From the NCBI RefSeq assembly GCF_000421665.1, contig NZ_ATXL01000003.1, positions 27,701 through 91,700 on the forward strand: DNA of 64,000 nt. Direction: 5' to 3'. Numbering within the stretch: the stretch's first letter is position 1; each line of letters opens with the position of its first letter. Shown one piece after another: positions 35,708-44,632 of the stretch. The notes beneath the pieces are model-generated. The model made no database searches, was not told the origin of the DNA, and saw only the letters and a list, made by a program, of their open reading frames with translations. The DNA is from Bavariicoccus seileri WCC 4188 (lineage in GTDB: Bacteria > Bacillota > Bacilli > Lactobacillales > Aerococcaceae). Both the position numbers and the translations under genes were made by a program.

Positions 35708-36982
35708 TCACATTTTTGCGTTCGTTTCTTTCTGACCAGATTGCTCATTAATCGCCAATCTGAGTAATGCTTGATGTAGCTCTCGGTGAATTTGCAATCG
35801 TTTCTTGAGCAGTCTTGTAATAATAGCTGCCGTCCGATGGCGTTTATAGTTCACCACCCGGCAGTTACTCACACTATGATAATAGAAGAAACGATCCTTT
35901 CTAAGTTGCTTAACTAATCCAGGGTTTCCCCTCAATAGTGGTCTATTACGCGTACTGATTCCGTAATTCATCAACTCTTGCGGTCGATCTAAATGGATGA
36001 CGAATGCTTTCTCCAATAGTCGGCGATTATAAGGCGATAAGACAACCCCATTACCCGTTGAGATAATCGTTCGTTGATGTCCAGAGAGCTCTTTTAAGCA
36101 TTTTGTCTCAAAACGGCGAAATCGAGCCTCATCAAAATCAAACATCTCAGTGATAGAGTGGCCGGAACGACTGATCATCATCTTGTCCAGATCAACAAAA
36201 GAATACCCTAGCTTTTTAGCGAGTTCTCTACCGACCGACGATTTCCCAACTGCCGGTAATCCGACCAGATAAATCGCATCATTTTCGGGATCTGCAACGA
36301 GTAATTCATGGTATATTTTTCGTTTTAGCGGACCAGGAATCTTCTTCCCTTGCCATAATTCAAGTGCTGATAACAACCAGCAAATCCAAAAAGTATAGTG
36401 ATTAACCACGAATTGCCGATGATCTTTTTGTTCATTATATGGTAGCCAACTGGTTAAATCAGCGATGCCACGATACTTGTTTATATGTGTCTTTGCTTCT
36501 TTAAACGACTGACTCTTCAACTGAACAGGACTTAATTGGATAAAAAAGTCTGCCTCAAAGGACTCCCAGTCATTTAACGATCGATAAATGACTTGATCAT
36601 TTGGATGACTATAGCTGTCAGGTGAGACAGTCAACACGGTGACCTGTCTGACATTCTGATCACAAAGATATTGGAGCAATTCTGTCTTAAGTGGATGTTC
36701 CCCACATACGATGACTTGCTTAGCATGTAACGATTTAAAGGGTGTCAACCAGTGATCAATCGTCGATTTGATCAATTCCGTTTTAACAATCTCACCAGCG
36801 CGGGATTCAAACGTCAATCGATTGGGATCGATAACTGGCTTATGAAGTGAAGAGTCCCTTGACTCCACCGTTTTTATCACTAATGGTTGGGCTATTGCTT
36901 CAGTGATTATAGCGAATATGCCGTGCAACAAATCATTGAAGGGGGAAGTGATCATGTTTAACTCTCGGTTAGTCTGAGCCAC
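35708..36982 (-). CDS. Degenerate AroE domain fused to shikimate kinase
   Basis: A 424-residue two-part protein. Residues 236-410 are shikimate kinase: Walker A GLPAVGKSS (241-249), DLDKMM with Asp265, FRRFE (288-292), the loop STGNGVV where the usual third-motif GGG is GNG, and TRNRPLL (345-350). Residues 1-230 resemble shikimate dehydrogenase: TSPFNDLLHGIF, a Rossmann-like KQVIVCGEHPLKTELLQYL, and an AroE-like end ALELWQGKKIPGPLKRKI. The substrate lysine and aspartate motifs are not visible, so this part is probably inactive. A GTG start has AGGAGG 6 nt upstream. The kinase makes shikimate 3-phosphate for chorismate synthesis. Confidence 0.8.
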   Translation of the reverse strand: MAQTNRELNMITSPFNDLLHGIFAIITEAIAQPLVIKTVESRDSSLHKPVIDPNRLTFESRAGEIVKTELIKSTIDHWLTPFKSLHAKQVIVCGEHPLKTELLQYLCDQNVRQVTVLTVSPDSYSHPNDQVIYRSLNDWESFEADFFIQLSPVQLKSQSFKEAKTHINKYRGIADLTSWLPYNEQKDHRQFVVNHYTFWICWLLSALELWQGKKIPGPLKRKIYHELLVADPENDAIYLVGLPAVGKSSVGRELAKKLGYSFVDLDKMMISRSGHSITEMFDFDEARFRRFETKCLKELSGHQRTIISTGNGVVLSPYNRRLLEKAFVIHLDRPQELMNYGISTRNRPLLRGNPGLVKQLRKDRFFYYHSVSNCRVVNYKRHRTAAIITRLLKKRLQIHRELHQALLRLAINEQSGQKETNAKM

Positions 36983-37061
36983 GATTTCCCTCCTTTTTCG
37001 TAAATATAATTACTTATATCATAACCGATTTATCTATTCAGTTGCAATGAATCTCTCACGC

Positions 37062-37092
37062 CATAAAAAAAAGCACCAGAAAGTGCTTTTTA
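37062..37092 (-). terminator. Terminator after the EIIA gene
   Basis: AAAAGCAC pairs with GTGCTTTT across a short loop, and a run of T residues follows on the reverse strand. It lies just after the EIIA stop. Confidence 0.85.
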
Positions 37093-37096
37093 ACTG

Positions 37097-37510
37097 CTAT
37101 AAAGTAAATGTGTCGTTGTTTTTTACATTTTGGATAGCTGTTTTCCCGGATTCGACTGCTCTTTTCGCTAAATCTTTCGGACTTTTTGAAAACTGTCTCA
37201 GCATCACTGCTTCAATCAAACTTGGAAGATTAATCCCCACAACAACTTCGATTGTGTCGTCTAATTTAGCAAGGTTGATGGCCTCCTTGAATGGACTACC
37301 GCCCATCAAATCGACACAGATAACAAGACCTTCTGTTTCTTTCTTCAAGCTATCAACAGTTGAAATCAAATGCGTCCTTAGTTCTTCTATCGATTCATCT
37401 TCTTGAAATGGGACGATTTCAAAAGCTTCTTGAGGTCCAGCAATCATTTTGGTTGCTTGTCCTATCCCCTTTGCAAACTCCCCATGTCCTGTGACGATTA
37501 TTCCAATCAT
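37097..37510 (-). CDS. PTS EIIA component, mannose/fructose family, orphan
   Basis: A 137-residue EIIA-Man domain. The phosphorylated histidine is His9 in VTGHGEFAKG; CVDLMGGSPFKEA is the other family block. I chose the ATG at 37510 (AAAGGAGG 6 nt upstream) rather than the ATG at 37516. No IIB, IIC or IID gene is adjacent, so it must serve a distant transporter or act as a regulatory phosphocarrier. It is a single-gene unit with its own terminator. Confidence 0.9.
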   Translation of the reverse strand: MIGIIVTGHGEFAKGIGQATKMIAGPQEAFEIVPFQEDESIEELRTHLISTVDSLKKETEGLVICVDLMGGSPFKEAINLAKLDDTIEVVVGINLPSLIEAVMLRQFSKSPKDLAKRAVESGKTAIQNVKNNDTFTL

Positions 37511-37629
37511 GGCCATCCTCCTTTAGTTTCTTCCCTTCGATTTTAGCAAACTTGACCAAACAAATTCAAGCTTCTCACCCTGGACCCACCTCTATAAACC
37601 GATATAACTTTTACTCATCACTGTCTCCA

Positions 37630-37662
37630 CAAAAAAGAAGCTAGGAACAAGTCCCAACTTCT
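37630..37662 (-). terminator. Terminator after the LysM protein gene
   Basis: On the reverse strand AGAAGTTGGGA pairs with TCCTAGCTTCT (G-U pairs included), followed by TTTTTT. It lies about 110 nt after the stop. Confidence 0.78.
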
Positions 37663-37770
37663 CTTCTGATGTATTTTAGATTTATTTTATTTTTAGCTTA
37701 CTATCTCAGTATTACTCTTATCACTATTCCCATGAATAGATCACTTTAATCAGTGCTCGATCCTTTAGGC

Positions 37771-38469
37771 TTAGTACCAACCATTAGCTAACCAGAATGA
37801 TTTAGCTGCTTCCCATGAACCATAACGGTTTGCAACATATTGATCTGCCACACGTTCTTGGTTTTCAGGGGAGTAGTCACCATTTAAGTAAGAATTTGTT
37901 AATTGGTAACGGCCGATATAAATCCCATTACGAGCATCATAGCTACCGCCTGATTCCTTTTGAGCAATCCATTCTTTAGCTGAACTACTTGTTCCTGTAT
38001 AGGATTGAGTTTGTTCTGCTGGTTGTTCTGCAGGTTGTTCAGCTGGAGCACTTGCTTCAGCAGATTGTGTTTCAGTTTCTGCAGAAGTTTCAACTTCTGT
38101 TGCTTGATCAGAAGTCACATTGTAACTTGATTCTTCACCAGAGACGTTATCATTGAAGGTGACAACTGAGTTATCTTTAGAAACAGTTAAGTTGTTGCTT
38201 GGGTAAATCAAATCAGCATTATTGATGCCATTAGCTTCTGTTAAACTGCTAACAGAGATGCCAGTTGCTTGAGCAATTGCTGATAAGGTATCGCCCCATT
38301 GAATCGTGTACGTTTTCGTACCGTCGTCATTTACAACGATTTCTGATTCGATATCTGAAGCTGTCCGAGGATTCCATTCTGCTGCTGATGCAGTAGCTGG
38401 TCCAATCAGTAAAGCTGCGCCTGCAGTCATGGTTGCTATTGTATAACGTAGTTTTTTGCTTGAGATCAT
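37771..38469 (-). CDS. Secreted LysM protein, aggregation-promoting-factor type
   Basis: A 232-residue secreted protein. The signal peptide ends near residue 30 (ATASAAEW). One LysM domain (about 50-97: YTIQWGDTLSAIAQATGISV) binds peptidoglycan. A low-complexity region (about 120-160) repeats PAEQPAEQPAEQ. The C-terminal domain (165-232: AKEWIAQKESGGSYDARNG, ending FWLANGWY) is the Apf/SceD-like module of lactobacilli, related to resuscitation-promoting-factor-like transglycosylases; the E in KESGG is the candidate catalytic residue. Single gene with a roughly 150-nt leader. Confidence 0.9.
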   Translation of the reverse strand: MISSKKLRYTIATMTAGAALLIGPATASAAEWNPRTASDIESEIVVNDDGTKTYTIQWGDTLSAIAQATGISVSSLTEANGINNADLIYPSNNLTVSKDNSVVTFNDNVSGEESSYNVTSDQATEVETSAETETQSAEASAPAEQPAEQPAEQTQSYTGTSSSAKEWIAQKESGGSYDARNGIYIGRYQLTNSYLNGDYSPENQERVADQYVANRYGSWEAAKSFWLANGWY

Positions 38470-38655
38470 GTCTTGTATTTCTCCTTTGTGTTTGCCTTAG
38501 TTTTGAGCGAATAATGTGTCGCTCTTTCACCAACAAGGATATACTAACATGCTCCCCAGGACCTCGCTTGTTTTTCATAAGAACATAAACCGGTGGTAAT
38601 ACCATTGTAATATAGTGTCATAATTGGGTCTAAAATGGGCTTTAATGTTACAAAA

Positions 38656-39864
38656 TTACCTGTTTTTTGGGTTTGAGTAAACTCGATGGCCATTGTTAAT
38701 CGCTTTCAATTGGTATTCAGATGGGTCATGATGGTCATCTGCTACAAGGAAATCTCTGGCTTTGGTGGGGATTTTCTCCTCAAAAAGGGTTTCGTACTCA
38801 TCAATTGTTAATGTTTTTCTAGCAGTAAGCTGTTCCGCAAATCGGTGTTTTTGGATCTCTTGCCCATACCCTTTTGATAAGTACAGACTAAAGAATTCGC
38901 CAACAGCCCCAGAACCATAGCTAAACATTCCGATCTCGCTATCTGGTGCTAAGTTAGGCTCATGAGCTAATAACGAGAATAGACTCAGATATAATGATCC
39001 TGTGTATATATTTCCTACCATGCGATTGTAAGAAACAGCTTGTTGATAATAATGACTGAGTCGTTTTGCTGTCTCGTCATCACAGTCGTCTAAATAAGGA
39101 GCCAAAGCTTTTGCACCTAACTTGGTATAAGGAACATGACAGCAAATTGCCGTAAAATCAGCAATTGTCTGATGTGTTAATCCTAGAAATGACGTGAACG
39201 TATCATTGAAGAAGTCAAGATAGGCTTTTTTAGACAATGGGCCATCCACCAGTGGATATTCTTGATCAGTCGGCCGCCAAAAATCGGCCACATCAGCCGT
39301 ATGATAAGCCGATACATCTGATACTTTAGCGATTCTTGGGTCCTGACTGATTAACATAGCGACGGCTCCAGCTCCTTGGGTTGGCTCACCACCACTTTTC
39401 AATCCATACTTTGCATTATCACTTGCCACGACCAAAACTGTTTCTTCTGGGTGTTGATGGACATAACTCGTCGCCAATTGTAACCCGGCAGTTCCACCGT
39501 AACAGGCTTGTTTCACCTCAAACGAACGAACTCCCTGTTTAATGGGGAGTATGTCCGTCAAAAATACAGCCCCAGCCTTCGAATGATCCACACCTGTTTC
39601 ACTCGCAAAAATCACTAGGCTAATGGCATCCAACCGTTGTTGATCGACTTTATCCGCTCGGTCAAACAATTGAATTGCTGCATTCAATCCCATTGCTACC
39701 GTATCTTGCGTTAGAGGTGCTACTGCCATCTCATCTTGACCGATGCCTAATTCAAATTTCTTAGGATCCACACCACGTGCACTAGCTAAATCACCCATCT
39801 CAAGTTTAAAAGGTGGCACATAAACCGCCATTTGATCAATACCAACTGTCATTACATCACTCAT
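38656..39864 (-). CDS. mvaS: Hydroxymethylglutaryl-CoA synthase
   Basis: A 402-residue thiolase-fold enzyme of the mevalonate pathway. Active-site residues are Glu89 in FASETGVDHSK, Cys121 in KQACYGGTAGL and His243 in CCHVPYTKLG; FSYGSGAVGEFFSLYL is the C-terminal family mark. It condenses acetyl-CoA with acetoacetyl-CoA to HMG-CoA for isoprenoid synthesis, the route used by Gram-positive cocci and lactobacilli. AAAGGAG lies 7 nt before the ATG. No mvaE is in the window. I see no clear terminator in the short gap before the LysM gene. Confidence 0.96.
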   Translation of the reverse strand: MSDVMTVGIDQMAVYVPPFKLEMGDLASARGVDPKKFELGIGQDEMAVAPLTQDTVAMGLNAAIQLFDRADKVDQQRLDAISLVIFASETGVDHSKAGAVFLTDILPIKQGVRSFEVKQACYGGTAGLQLATSYVHQHPEETVLVVASDNAKYGLKSGGEPTQGAGAVAMLISQDPRIAKVSDVSAYHTADVADFWRPTDQEYPLVDGPLSKKAYLDFFNDTFTSFLGLTHQTIADFTAICCHVPYTKLGAKALAPYLDDCDDETAKRLSHYYQQAVSYNRMVGNIYTGSLYLSLFSLLAHEPNLAPDSEIGMFSYGSGAVGEFFSLYLSKGYGQEIQKHRFAEQLTARKTLTIDEYETLFEEKIPTKARDFLVADDHHDPSEYQLKAINNGHRVYSNPKNR

Positions 39865-40032
39865 TGCTTTACTCCTTTGTTTCGTATTTTTGTTTCTTTA
39901 CTTGCTTCTTTGACTGAAAAGCAACACTTTCTCATACTCTATTTCTTAACATATCAGATATCAGTTAAAAATGATGATTATCCTTGTTTCCTTATTAAAA
40001 ATTTAAGTCCTCTTCATAAACTCGATTTAAGG

Positions 40033-40086
40033 CAAAAAAAAAGAAGCAACTATACCCAAAACGATTTCTTTTGATAGGATAGTTAC
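40033..40086 (-). terminator. Terminator of the dtxR-mtnN-small gene unit
   Basis: On the reverse strand GTAACTAT pairs with ATAGTTGC, with an inner CAAAA/TTTTG stem, followed by TTCTTTTTTTTT. It lies in the 320-nt gap between mvaS and the small gene; the rest of that gap shows nothing else. Confidence 0.8.
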
Positions 40087-40184
40087 CTTATGACATGACT
40101 TGATATGACGTACCTCTAAACGGATCTAATCTACTCATACTAACTTTTTTTCTTTTTAGCCTTCTCACGATAGCGTCTTCCTTT

Positions 40185-40451
40185 TTAATCGTGGTAGACT
40201 CGGTAGTTTAAATTAGTATCTACCGGTCTATACCGCTTGACGACCCAATGGTTAGATCGATTTTGGTATATCTCAACACTAATAGTATCCCCTTCAGCGA
40301 TCTCATAAATAAATTGGGCTGTTTGGCGATGCATCAGTAATGCAATCGGTTCTTCACCATTTGGGCTCAACGTAAAGCGAATCAATGGATCAGAATCTAG
40401 TGTGAGGACTTTGATTTTTGAAACAACGCCAATAACTCTCTTAAGTCCCAT
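40185..40451 (-). CDS. Small protein of unknown function, beta-rich
   Basis: About 88 residues from the ATG at 40451 (GGGGTGGTG upstream); an in-frame ATG at 40490 would add 13 residues. Alternating hydrophobic strands (GVVSKIKVLTLDSDPLIRF, then DTISVEIYQNRSNHWVVKRY) suggest a small OB-like beta-barrel. It lies about 65 nt after mtnN, same strand, so it is probably in the dtxR-mtnN transcript. I do not recognise a named family. Confidence 0.6.
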   Translation of the reverse strand: MGLKRVIGVVSKIKVLTLDSDPLIRFTLSPNGEEPIALLMHRQTAQFIYEIAEGDTISVEIYQNRSNHWVVKRYRPVDTNLNYRVYHD

Positions 40452-40555
40452 CAGGCACCACCCCATTATAGAAACTCTTTGTGTCTCCAAAGTCTAATTG
40501 TCTGTGCTTTTCTAACACTTTTTGTTATAGGACTCAAGCGTTCATTATCCAACCA

Positions 40556-41254
40556 TTAATCTGTCAATTGTTTTAAAAACGATAATACCATTTTAGCTGA
40601 TCTATTTCCTGCTTCTGTAATGAATGTCTCAAAAGAAACCTCATTATTCCCTCGACCGGCGATATCAGAGATGGCTCTCACAACCACAAAGGGTCTTTGA
40701 AAAGCGAATGCAACCTGGGCGATTGCCGCCCCTTCCATTTCCGCTGCTAGGACTGTTGGAAAATGAGTGATGATGTCCTGACGTTGCTTCTCTGTATTGA
40801 TAAAGGAGTCAGAACTTGTGATCAAGCCTAGGTGGGTAGTCAATCCAACCGTTTGAGCGGCTAGATCTAAACGTGCTATGAGTTCAGGGGATGTCACATA
40901 GTAAAGTGGCATTTGCGCCATTTGTCCATAGTCATAATTAAAAGCTGTAACATCGACATCACTATAGGCTAGCTTTGAGGCAATCACAACGTCACCCACC
41001 TTGAGATGGGAACCAATACCACCAGCTGAACCCGTATTCACTAATAGGTCTGCTTTGAATGTTTCTAAAAGTATCGTAGCAACTGCTGCTGCCATGACTT
41101 TTCCAATCCCTGACTCGACCACAATCACTGATTGACCAAACAATTTTCCTTCACAAAAATGCCACCGGCTAACTGTTGTTGTCTTACTGTCTTCTAGCTG
41201 TTCTTTTAATAACTTAGCCTCTTCGGCCATCGCTGCAATTATACCCACACGCAT
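40556..41254 (-). CDS. mtnN: MTA/SAH nucleosidase
   Basis: A 232-residue 5'-methylthioadenosine and S-adenosylhomocysteine nucleosidase. Key family residues are Glu12 in AAMAEEAKLL, the NTGSAGGIG loop, AEMEGAAIAQVA with the ribose-binding Met-Glu, and Asp in RAISDIAG, the general acid. It recycles by-products of SAM-dependent reactions. It lies 14 nt after a DtxR-type gene, so metal status may affect its expression. The nearby SAM hydrolase and MetE-like enzyme also belong to methionine and SAM turnover. Confidence 0.95.
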   Translation of the reverse strand: MRVGIIAAMAEEAKLLKEQLEDSKTTTVSRWHFCEGKLFGQSVIVVESGIGKVMAAAVATILLETFKADLLVNTGSAGGIGSHLKVGDVVIASKLAYSDVDVTAFNYDYGQMAQMPLYYVTSPELIARLDLAAQTVGLTTHLGLITSSDSFINTEKQRQDIITHFPTVLAAEMEGAAIAQVAFAFQRPFVVVRAISDIAGRGNNEVSFETFITEAGNRSAKMVLSFLKQLTD

Positions 41255-41268
41255 CAGTTATTTTCCCC

Positions 41269-41916
41269 CTATATCAACGTCACAAAAATGTGGGCTGCCA
41301 TCTTTTCGCTGATTGCCACTGGACGACCAGCCACTTCCAATTCGATTGTGCCATCATAATCATTGACTGAAGCTATTCTACCTTCTTGATTCAACACTAA
41401 GTCTTTCTCAGACAAACTATCTAGTAGATCCTGATCATCAACAAACCGTTTGATGATCACGCGACTACCAACCTTGCAATTAGCGAGTCTAATCAATTGA
41501 TGAGGTTGCAATACCGTATCCTTTGCAGGAATTACACCACCATGTGGGCAATACTTTGGATGATCCAAATAGACCTCTAGACGATCGATCAGATCTTCTG
41601 AACTCGCATGCTCCAAAATCTCGGCCTCTGAATGGATATCTTGCTCATCATAATTCAACTTTTCATGCAAAAAAACTTCCCACATTCTGTGTTTTCTAAT
41701 AATATCACTAGCAATTCTGTTCCCAGAAGAGGTCAACTTGAACCCCTGTCCTTTCACTTTTACCACTAGATCTGATTTGATCAATTTACCAACCATATCA
41801 CTCACACCAGCTGGAGAAATCTCCAACGTGCTCGCAATCAATTTATTGGTCACTTTATCATAAACTTCGTTCAACTCAAAAATAACTTTTAAATAATCTT
41901 CCTTACTAGGAGTCAT
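41269..41916 (-). CDS. DtxR/MntR family metal-dependent regulator
   Basis: A 215-residue regulator with an N-terminal winged helix (residues 1-62: SKEDYLKVIFEL and ISPAGVSDMVGKLIKSDLV), a dimerisation and metal-binding domain (65-140: RKHRMWEVFLHEKL, HSEAEILEHASSE, HPKYCPHGGVIP) and a C-terminal FeoA/SH3-like domain (150-215). The three-domain layout is the iron/manganese DtxR type. It would repress metal uptake genes when Mn or Fe is high. It is the first gene before mtnN. Confidence 0.92.
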   Translation of the reverse strand: MTPSKEDYLKVIFELNEVYDKVTNKLIASTLEISPAGVSDMVGKLIKSDLVVKVKGQGFKLTSSGNRIASDIIRKHRMWEVFLHEKLNYDEQDIHSEAEILEHASSEDLIDRLEVYLDHPKYCPHGGVIPAKDTVLQPHQLIRLANCKVGSRVIIKRFVDDQDLLDSLSEKDLVLNQEGRIASVNDYDGTIELEVAGRPVAISEKMAAHIFVTLI

Positions 41917-41989
41917 GTCAGTCGATCCTCCCTTATGACACTTGACATATTCTTTGTTTATTGACTCATATTGAGCCCTATTTCAAACG

Positions 41990-42050
41990 ACACTCACTAA
42001 ACTTACTCATCACACTTACTCATTACACTTACTCACTACACTCACTACTT
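41990..42050. repeat. 13-bp tandem repeat
   Basis: ACTTACTCATCAC, ACTTACTCATTAC and ACTTACTCACTAC follow each other from 42001 to 42039, with degenerate copies at both ends. It lies between the permease gene end and the dtxR-type gene. Non-coding; one of several unrelated short repeats in gene gaps here. Confidence 0.85.
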
Positions 42051-42065
42051 GCTACCACCGTAATC

Positions 42066-42809
42066 CTACGCAAATGGGGCTAATGGAATAAACCATTTAC
42101 TAAACCGTACTTTTAGAATATCGCAGACAAACCCACCGAATATCCCGAGCAATGTCAACAGTAGGATACTGGCGTACACCTCTAAATAGTGGGTAGCTTG
42201 GTACTCTGTGACTAAAAACATACCAATACCCCAGCTTGTTCTAAATTGCTCTGTGATCAAGATCAGTGATAAGCTTAAACCCAGTGTTTGCTGGGCCATC
42301 AAGATCAATCGTGGAACTACTGCTGGGAAAGCAACATACCTGACCCACATACCCGTTGAAAAATCTAGAGAGCGTGCAATAAACACATAGGTCTCTGGCA
42401 AGGCAATCAAACTTTCATAGGTCGGAATCGTGACATAAAAAAGGGTCACAAAAACGATGGCTGTTACCTGAGCCATAAAGCCTGAAGTGATTGACAGGTA
42501 AAAAAGTGGGAATAAGACAAGACGCGGCATCGCAAAAAGGACCTGGACAACTGGTAGTAGATAGCGACGAGCATTTTTACTTGTTGCCATCCATAATCCT
42601 AATAATCCTCCAAACAAATACGACAGCACGATGGCTGCTAATAGTCGTACTAAGGTCATACCCAAGTGTAACCAAATATCCTTATGAGTAGCTAAGTAAA
42701 GACCAACAGCCCATGGACTTGGAATTTTTGCCGTATCAATCAACAGTGTCAAGATAGTCCAAAGCACAATGATCATGAGGCTCCCAACCCAATAATAACG
42801 TGGTTTCAT
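42066..42809 (-). CDS. ABC permease, nitrate/taurine type (SsuC-like)
   Basis: A 247-residue permease of the NitT/TauT/SsuC group with six membrane segments and the EAA loop ARSLDFSTGMWVRYVAFPAV. It overlaps the ATPase gene stop by 4 nt, so the two are coupled. No binding protein lies with them. Possible substrates are pyrimidine precursors of thiamine, sulfonates or similar small anions. Confidence 0.85.
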   Translation of the reverse strand: MKPRYYWVGSLMIIVLWTILTLLIDTAKIPSPWAVGLYLATHKDIWLHLGMTLVRLLAAIVLSYLFGGLLGLWMATSKNARRYLLPVVQVLFAMPRLVLFPLFYLSITSGFMAQVTAIVFVTLFYVTIPTYESLIALPETYVFIARSLDFSTGMWVRYVAFPAVVPRLILMAQQTLGLSLSLILITEQFRTSWGIGMFLVTEYQATHYLEVYASILLLTLLGIFGGFVCDILKVRFSKWFIPLAPFA

Positions 42810-43585
42810 GATTTCACCTGCTTAATCTTTGATTGAAGCTCACGATAAGCACTGAAAAAAGCCTCGTTTTGTGTGTTGCGATTAAATAATGTCAATGGAT
42901 TTTTCATCATAATAGTTAGATGCCCTTCAGTCATCAATCCAATCTGATCCGCTAATAAGAGTGATTCTGTTAACGAATGGGTTGCCATCAATACTGTCTG
43001 CTTCTGAGTTTTTTTCAGTTCAAGTAGTGCTTTCCAGGTCGTTTCACTCGACTCACGATCAAGCCTCGAAGTTGGCTCATCCAAAAACAAATATTGAGGC
43101 TTCTTAGCCATGATCCGGGCAATCGCAGCTATCTGCCGTTGACCAGCACTGACCTGGTTAGGGTATCTTTCTTTAATCTTTTCGAGTCCAAGGTCAGACA
43201 GCAACTTGCTTAATTCTTTTGCCACGACTGGCTTACTTAAAAACCGTTTATTAAACCCCAATCTCACATTATCTTCTATTGTAAGCCAAGGAAATAAACT
43301 GGACTCTTGAAACATAAATCCGACATTATGCGGATAGATCCTTGGCTCGATGTCTCCTGATGTGATTGGGATCAGAGAAGCTAGGCTCAACAGTAGTGAA
43401 CTCTTCCCACTACCCATCGTCCCTAATAACGCTAACGATTCTCCATCAGCTAATTCAAATGAAGCACGATCGACCACAACATTCTGGTGGCGAACGACCG
43501 TCCAATTACTGACTGAAAATGTCATGTGATCTTCTGCCCCCTCACTGTCTTGGTCATACCTATCCGTAATCATTTCAACTATCAT
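42806..43585 (-). CDS. ABC ATPase, nitrate/taurine type (SsuB-like)
   Basis: A 259-residue ATPase of the SsuB/TauB group with Walker A GTMGSGKSS, Q-loop FMFQESSLFPWLTIEDN, a modified signature VSAGQRQIAAIARIM where LSGGQ is VSAGQ, and Walker B YLFLDEPTSRLD. The start is uncertain: an ATG at 43585 or at about 43528 (MTFSVSN), both with weak ribosome sites. It pairs with the downstream permease but lacks an adjacent binding protein. Confidence 0.85.
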   Translation of the reverse strand: MIVEMITDRYDQDSEGAEDHMTFSVSNWTVVRHQNVVVDRASFELADGESLALLGTMGSGKSSLLLSLASLIPITSGDIEPRIYPHNVGFMFQESSLFPWLTIEDNVRLGFNKRFLSKPVVAKELSKLLSDLGLEKIKERYPNQVSAGQRQIAAIARIMAKKPQYLFLDEPTSRLDRESSETTWKALLELKKTQKQTVLMATHSLTESLLLADQIGLMTEGHLTIMMKNPLTLFNRNTQNEAFFSAYRELQSKIKQVKS

Positions 43586-43705
43586 CCCTATTATAGCGTG
43601 TTTTTAGTCCTATTAGGTAACTTTTTAGCACGAACAGCTAACAGAATTAAGCTAACTTAATTTTATCATAAAATGATGCATATGATGTCATTGGGAGATC
43701 TAGTT

Positions 43706-43734
43706 ATAAAAAGAAGGAAGGCAAGCGCCTTTCT
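43706..43734 (-). terminator. Terminator of the ECF operon
   Basis: On the reverse strand AGAAAGGC pairs with GCCTTCCT (one mismatch), a GCTT loop, followed by TCTTTTTAT. It separates the ECF genes from the SsuBC-like pair. Confidence 0.72.
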
Positions 43735-43792
43735 CCTGAGTTATTTAAGTTGAGTTATTTCAGTCTGTTATAGAAGCGCACTAGACACCATG

Positions 43793-44632
43793 CTATACAA
43801 ACGGGTTATAGAACCGTCCCTGATTCAGCAGAATGAGCCAGAGTCCGACTAAAACAATTAGACTAACGATCGAAATGGCTATGATATCCGCTTTCTTCAG
43901 TGGTGTGGTCATATACCACGTTCTTTTATCCAATTTGCCAAACCGTCTTAATTCCATCGCTGAACTAATCGTATCAATTCGATCTAAACTAGAAAAAATC
44001 AATGGAATCGCTAAAGTCAGATTCCCTTTGATGCGTTTCATCAGTGGCGCATCCTTAGAGAGATCAGTTCCCCTAGCTTGGCCTACTTGAGCAATGGATT
44101 TAAATTCCCGTTGTAAGTCCGGAATATACCTTAATGCTAAGGCAACCGCATATGAAATCCGATAAGAAATACCGATGCGGTTCAAACTAGCTGCTAACTC
44201 ACTTGGATTTGTCGTCATAAAGAAAATCAATCCGGGCGGGATAGTCACGAAATATTTGATCATCAAATTGAATTCATAAAACAATTGCTCTTGTGTGATT
44301 GTATACCGTCCGATACCTTCCCAGATTACATGACGCGTCCCATATAAATCAACGCCATATTCTGGAGCAAAGAGATAAATCGTCAAGAGATTTAAAATCG
44401 CAAATACCAAAATAAAACGGATTACCAAACGAATATCGTCATAGCGAATATCAGCCAATTTAAAAATAATGATGCCAAAAAGCGCTAAACTGATCAAAAA
44501 GCGCGTATCATAGGATATCATGCCAATCGCCGATAACAAGATGAAGCTAATGAGCTTTGTCACACCACTCAATCGGTGGATCTGAGTATCTCGTGGCAGG
44601 TATCCCAATAAGTTACTTGTTTGACTACTTGC
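43793..44632 (-). CDS. ECF transporter transmembrane protein EcfT
   Basis: A 279-residue EcfT. The coupling motifs are GQARGTDLSKDAP (Ala-Arg-Gly) and ELRRFGKLDKRTW, which contact the ATPases, with five or six membrane segments around them. I chose the ATG at 44632: GGGAGG lies 9 nt upstream and it overlaps the ATPase stop. An in-frame ATG at 44677 would add 15 residues inside the ATPase gene. It links the ATPase pair to the substrate-binding S component. Confidence 0.9.
   Translation of the reverse strand, partial: ASSQTSNLLGYLPRDTQIHRLSGVTKLISFILLSAIGMISYDTRFLISLALFGIIIFKLADIRYDDIRLVIRFILVFAILNLLTIYLFAPEYGVDLYGTRHVIWEGIGRYTITQEQLFYEFNLMIKYFVTIPPGLIFFMTTNPSELAASLNRIGISYRISYAVALALRYIPDLQREFKSIAQVGQARGTDLSKDAPLMKRIKGNLTLAIPLIFSSLDRIDTISSAMELRRFGKLDKRTWYMTTPLKKADIIAISIVSLIVLVGLWLILLNQGRFYNPFV

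Noticed and set aside
38470..38655. c-di-AMP (ydaO) riboswitch before the LysM protein gene
   Set aside because: Such switches control wall hydrolases, but I could not find the conserved core here; only a leader of ordinary length is seen.
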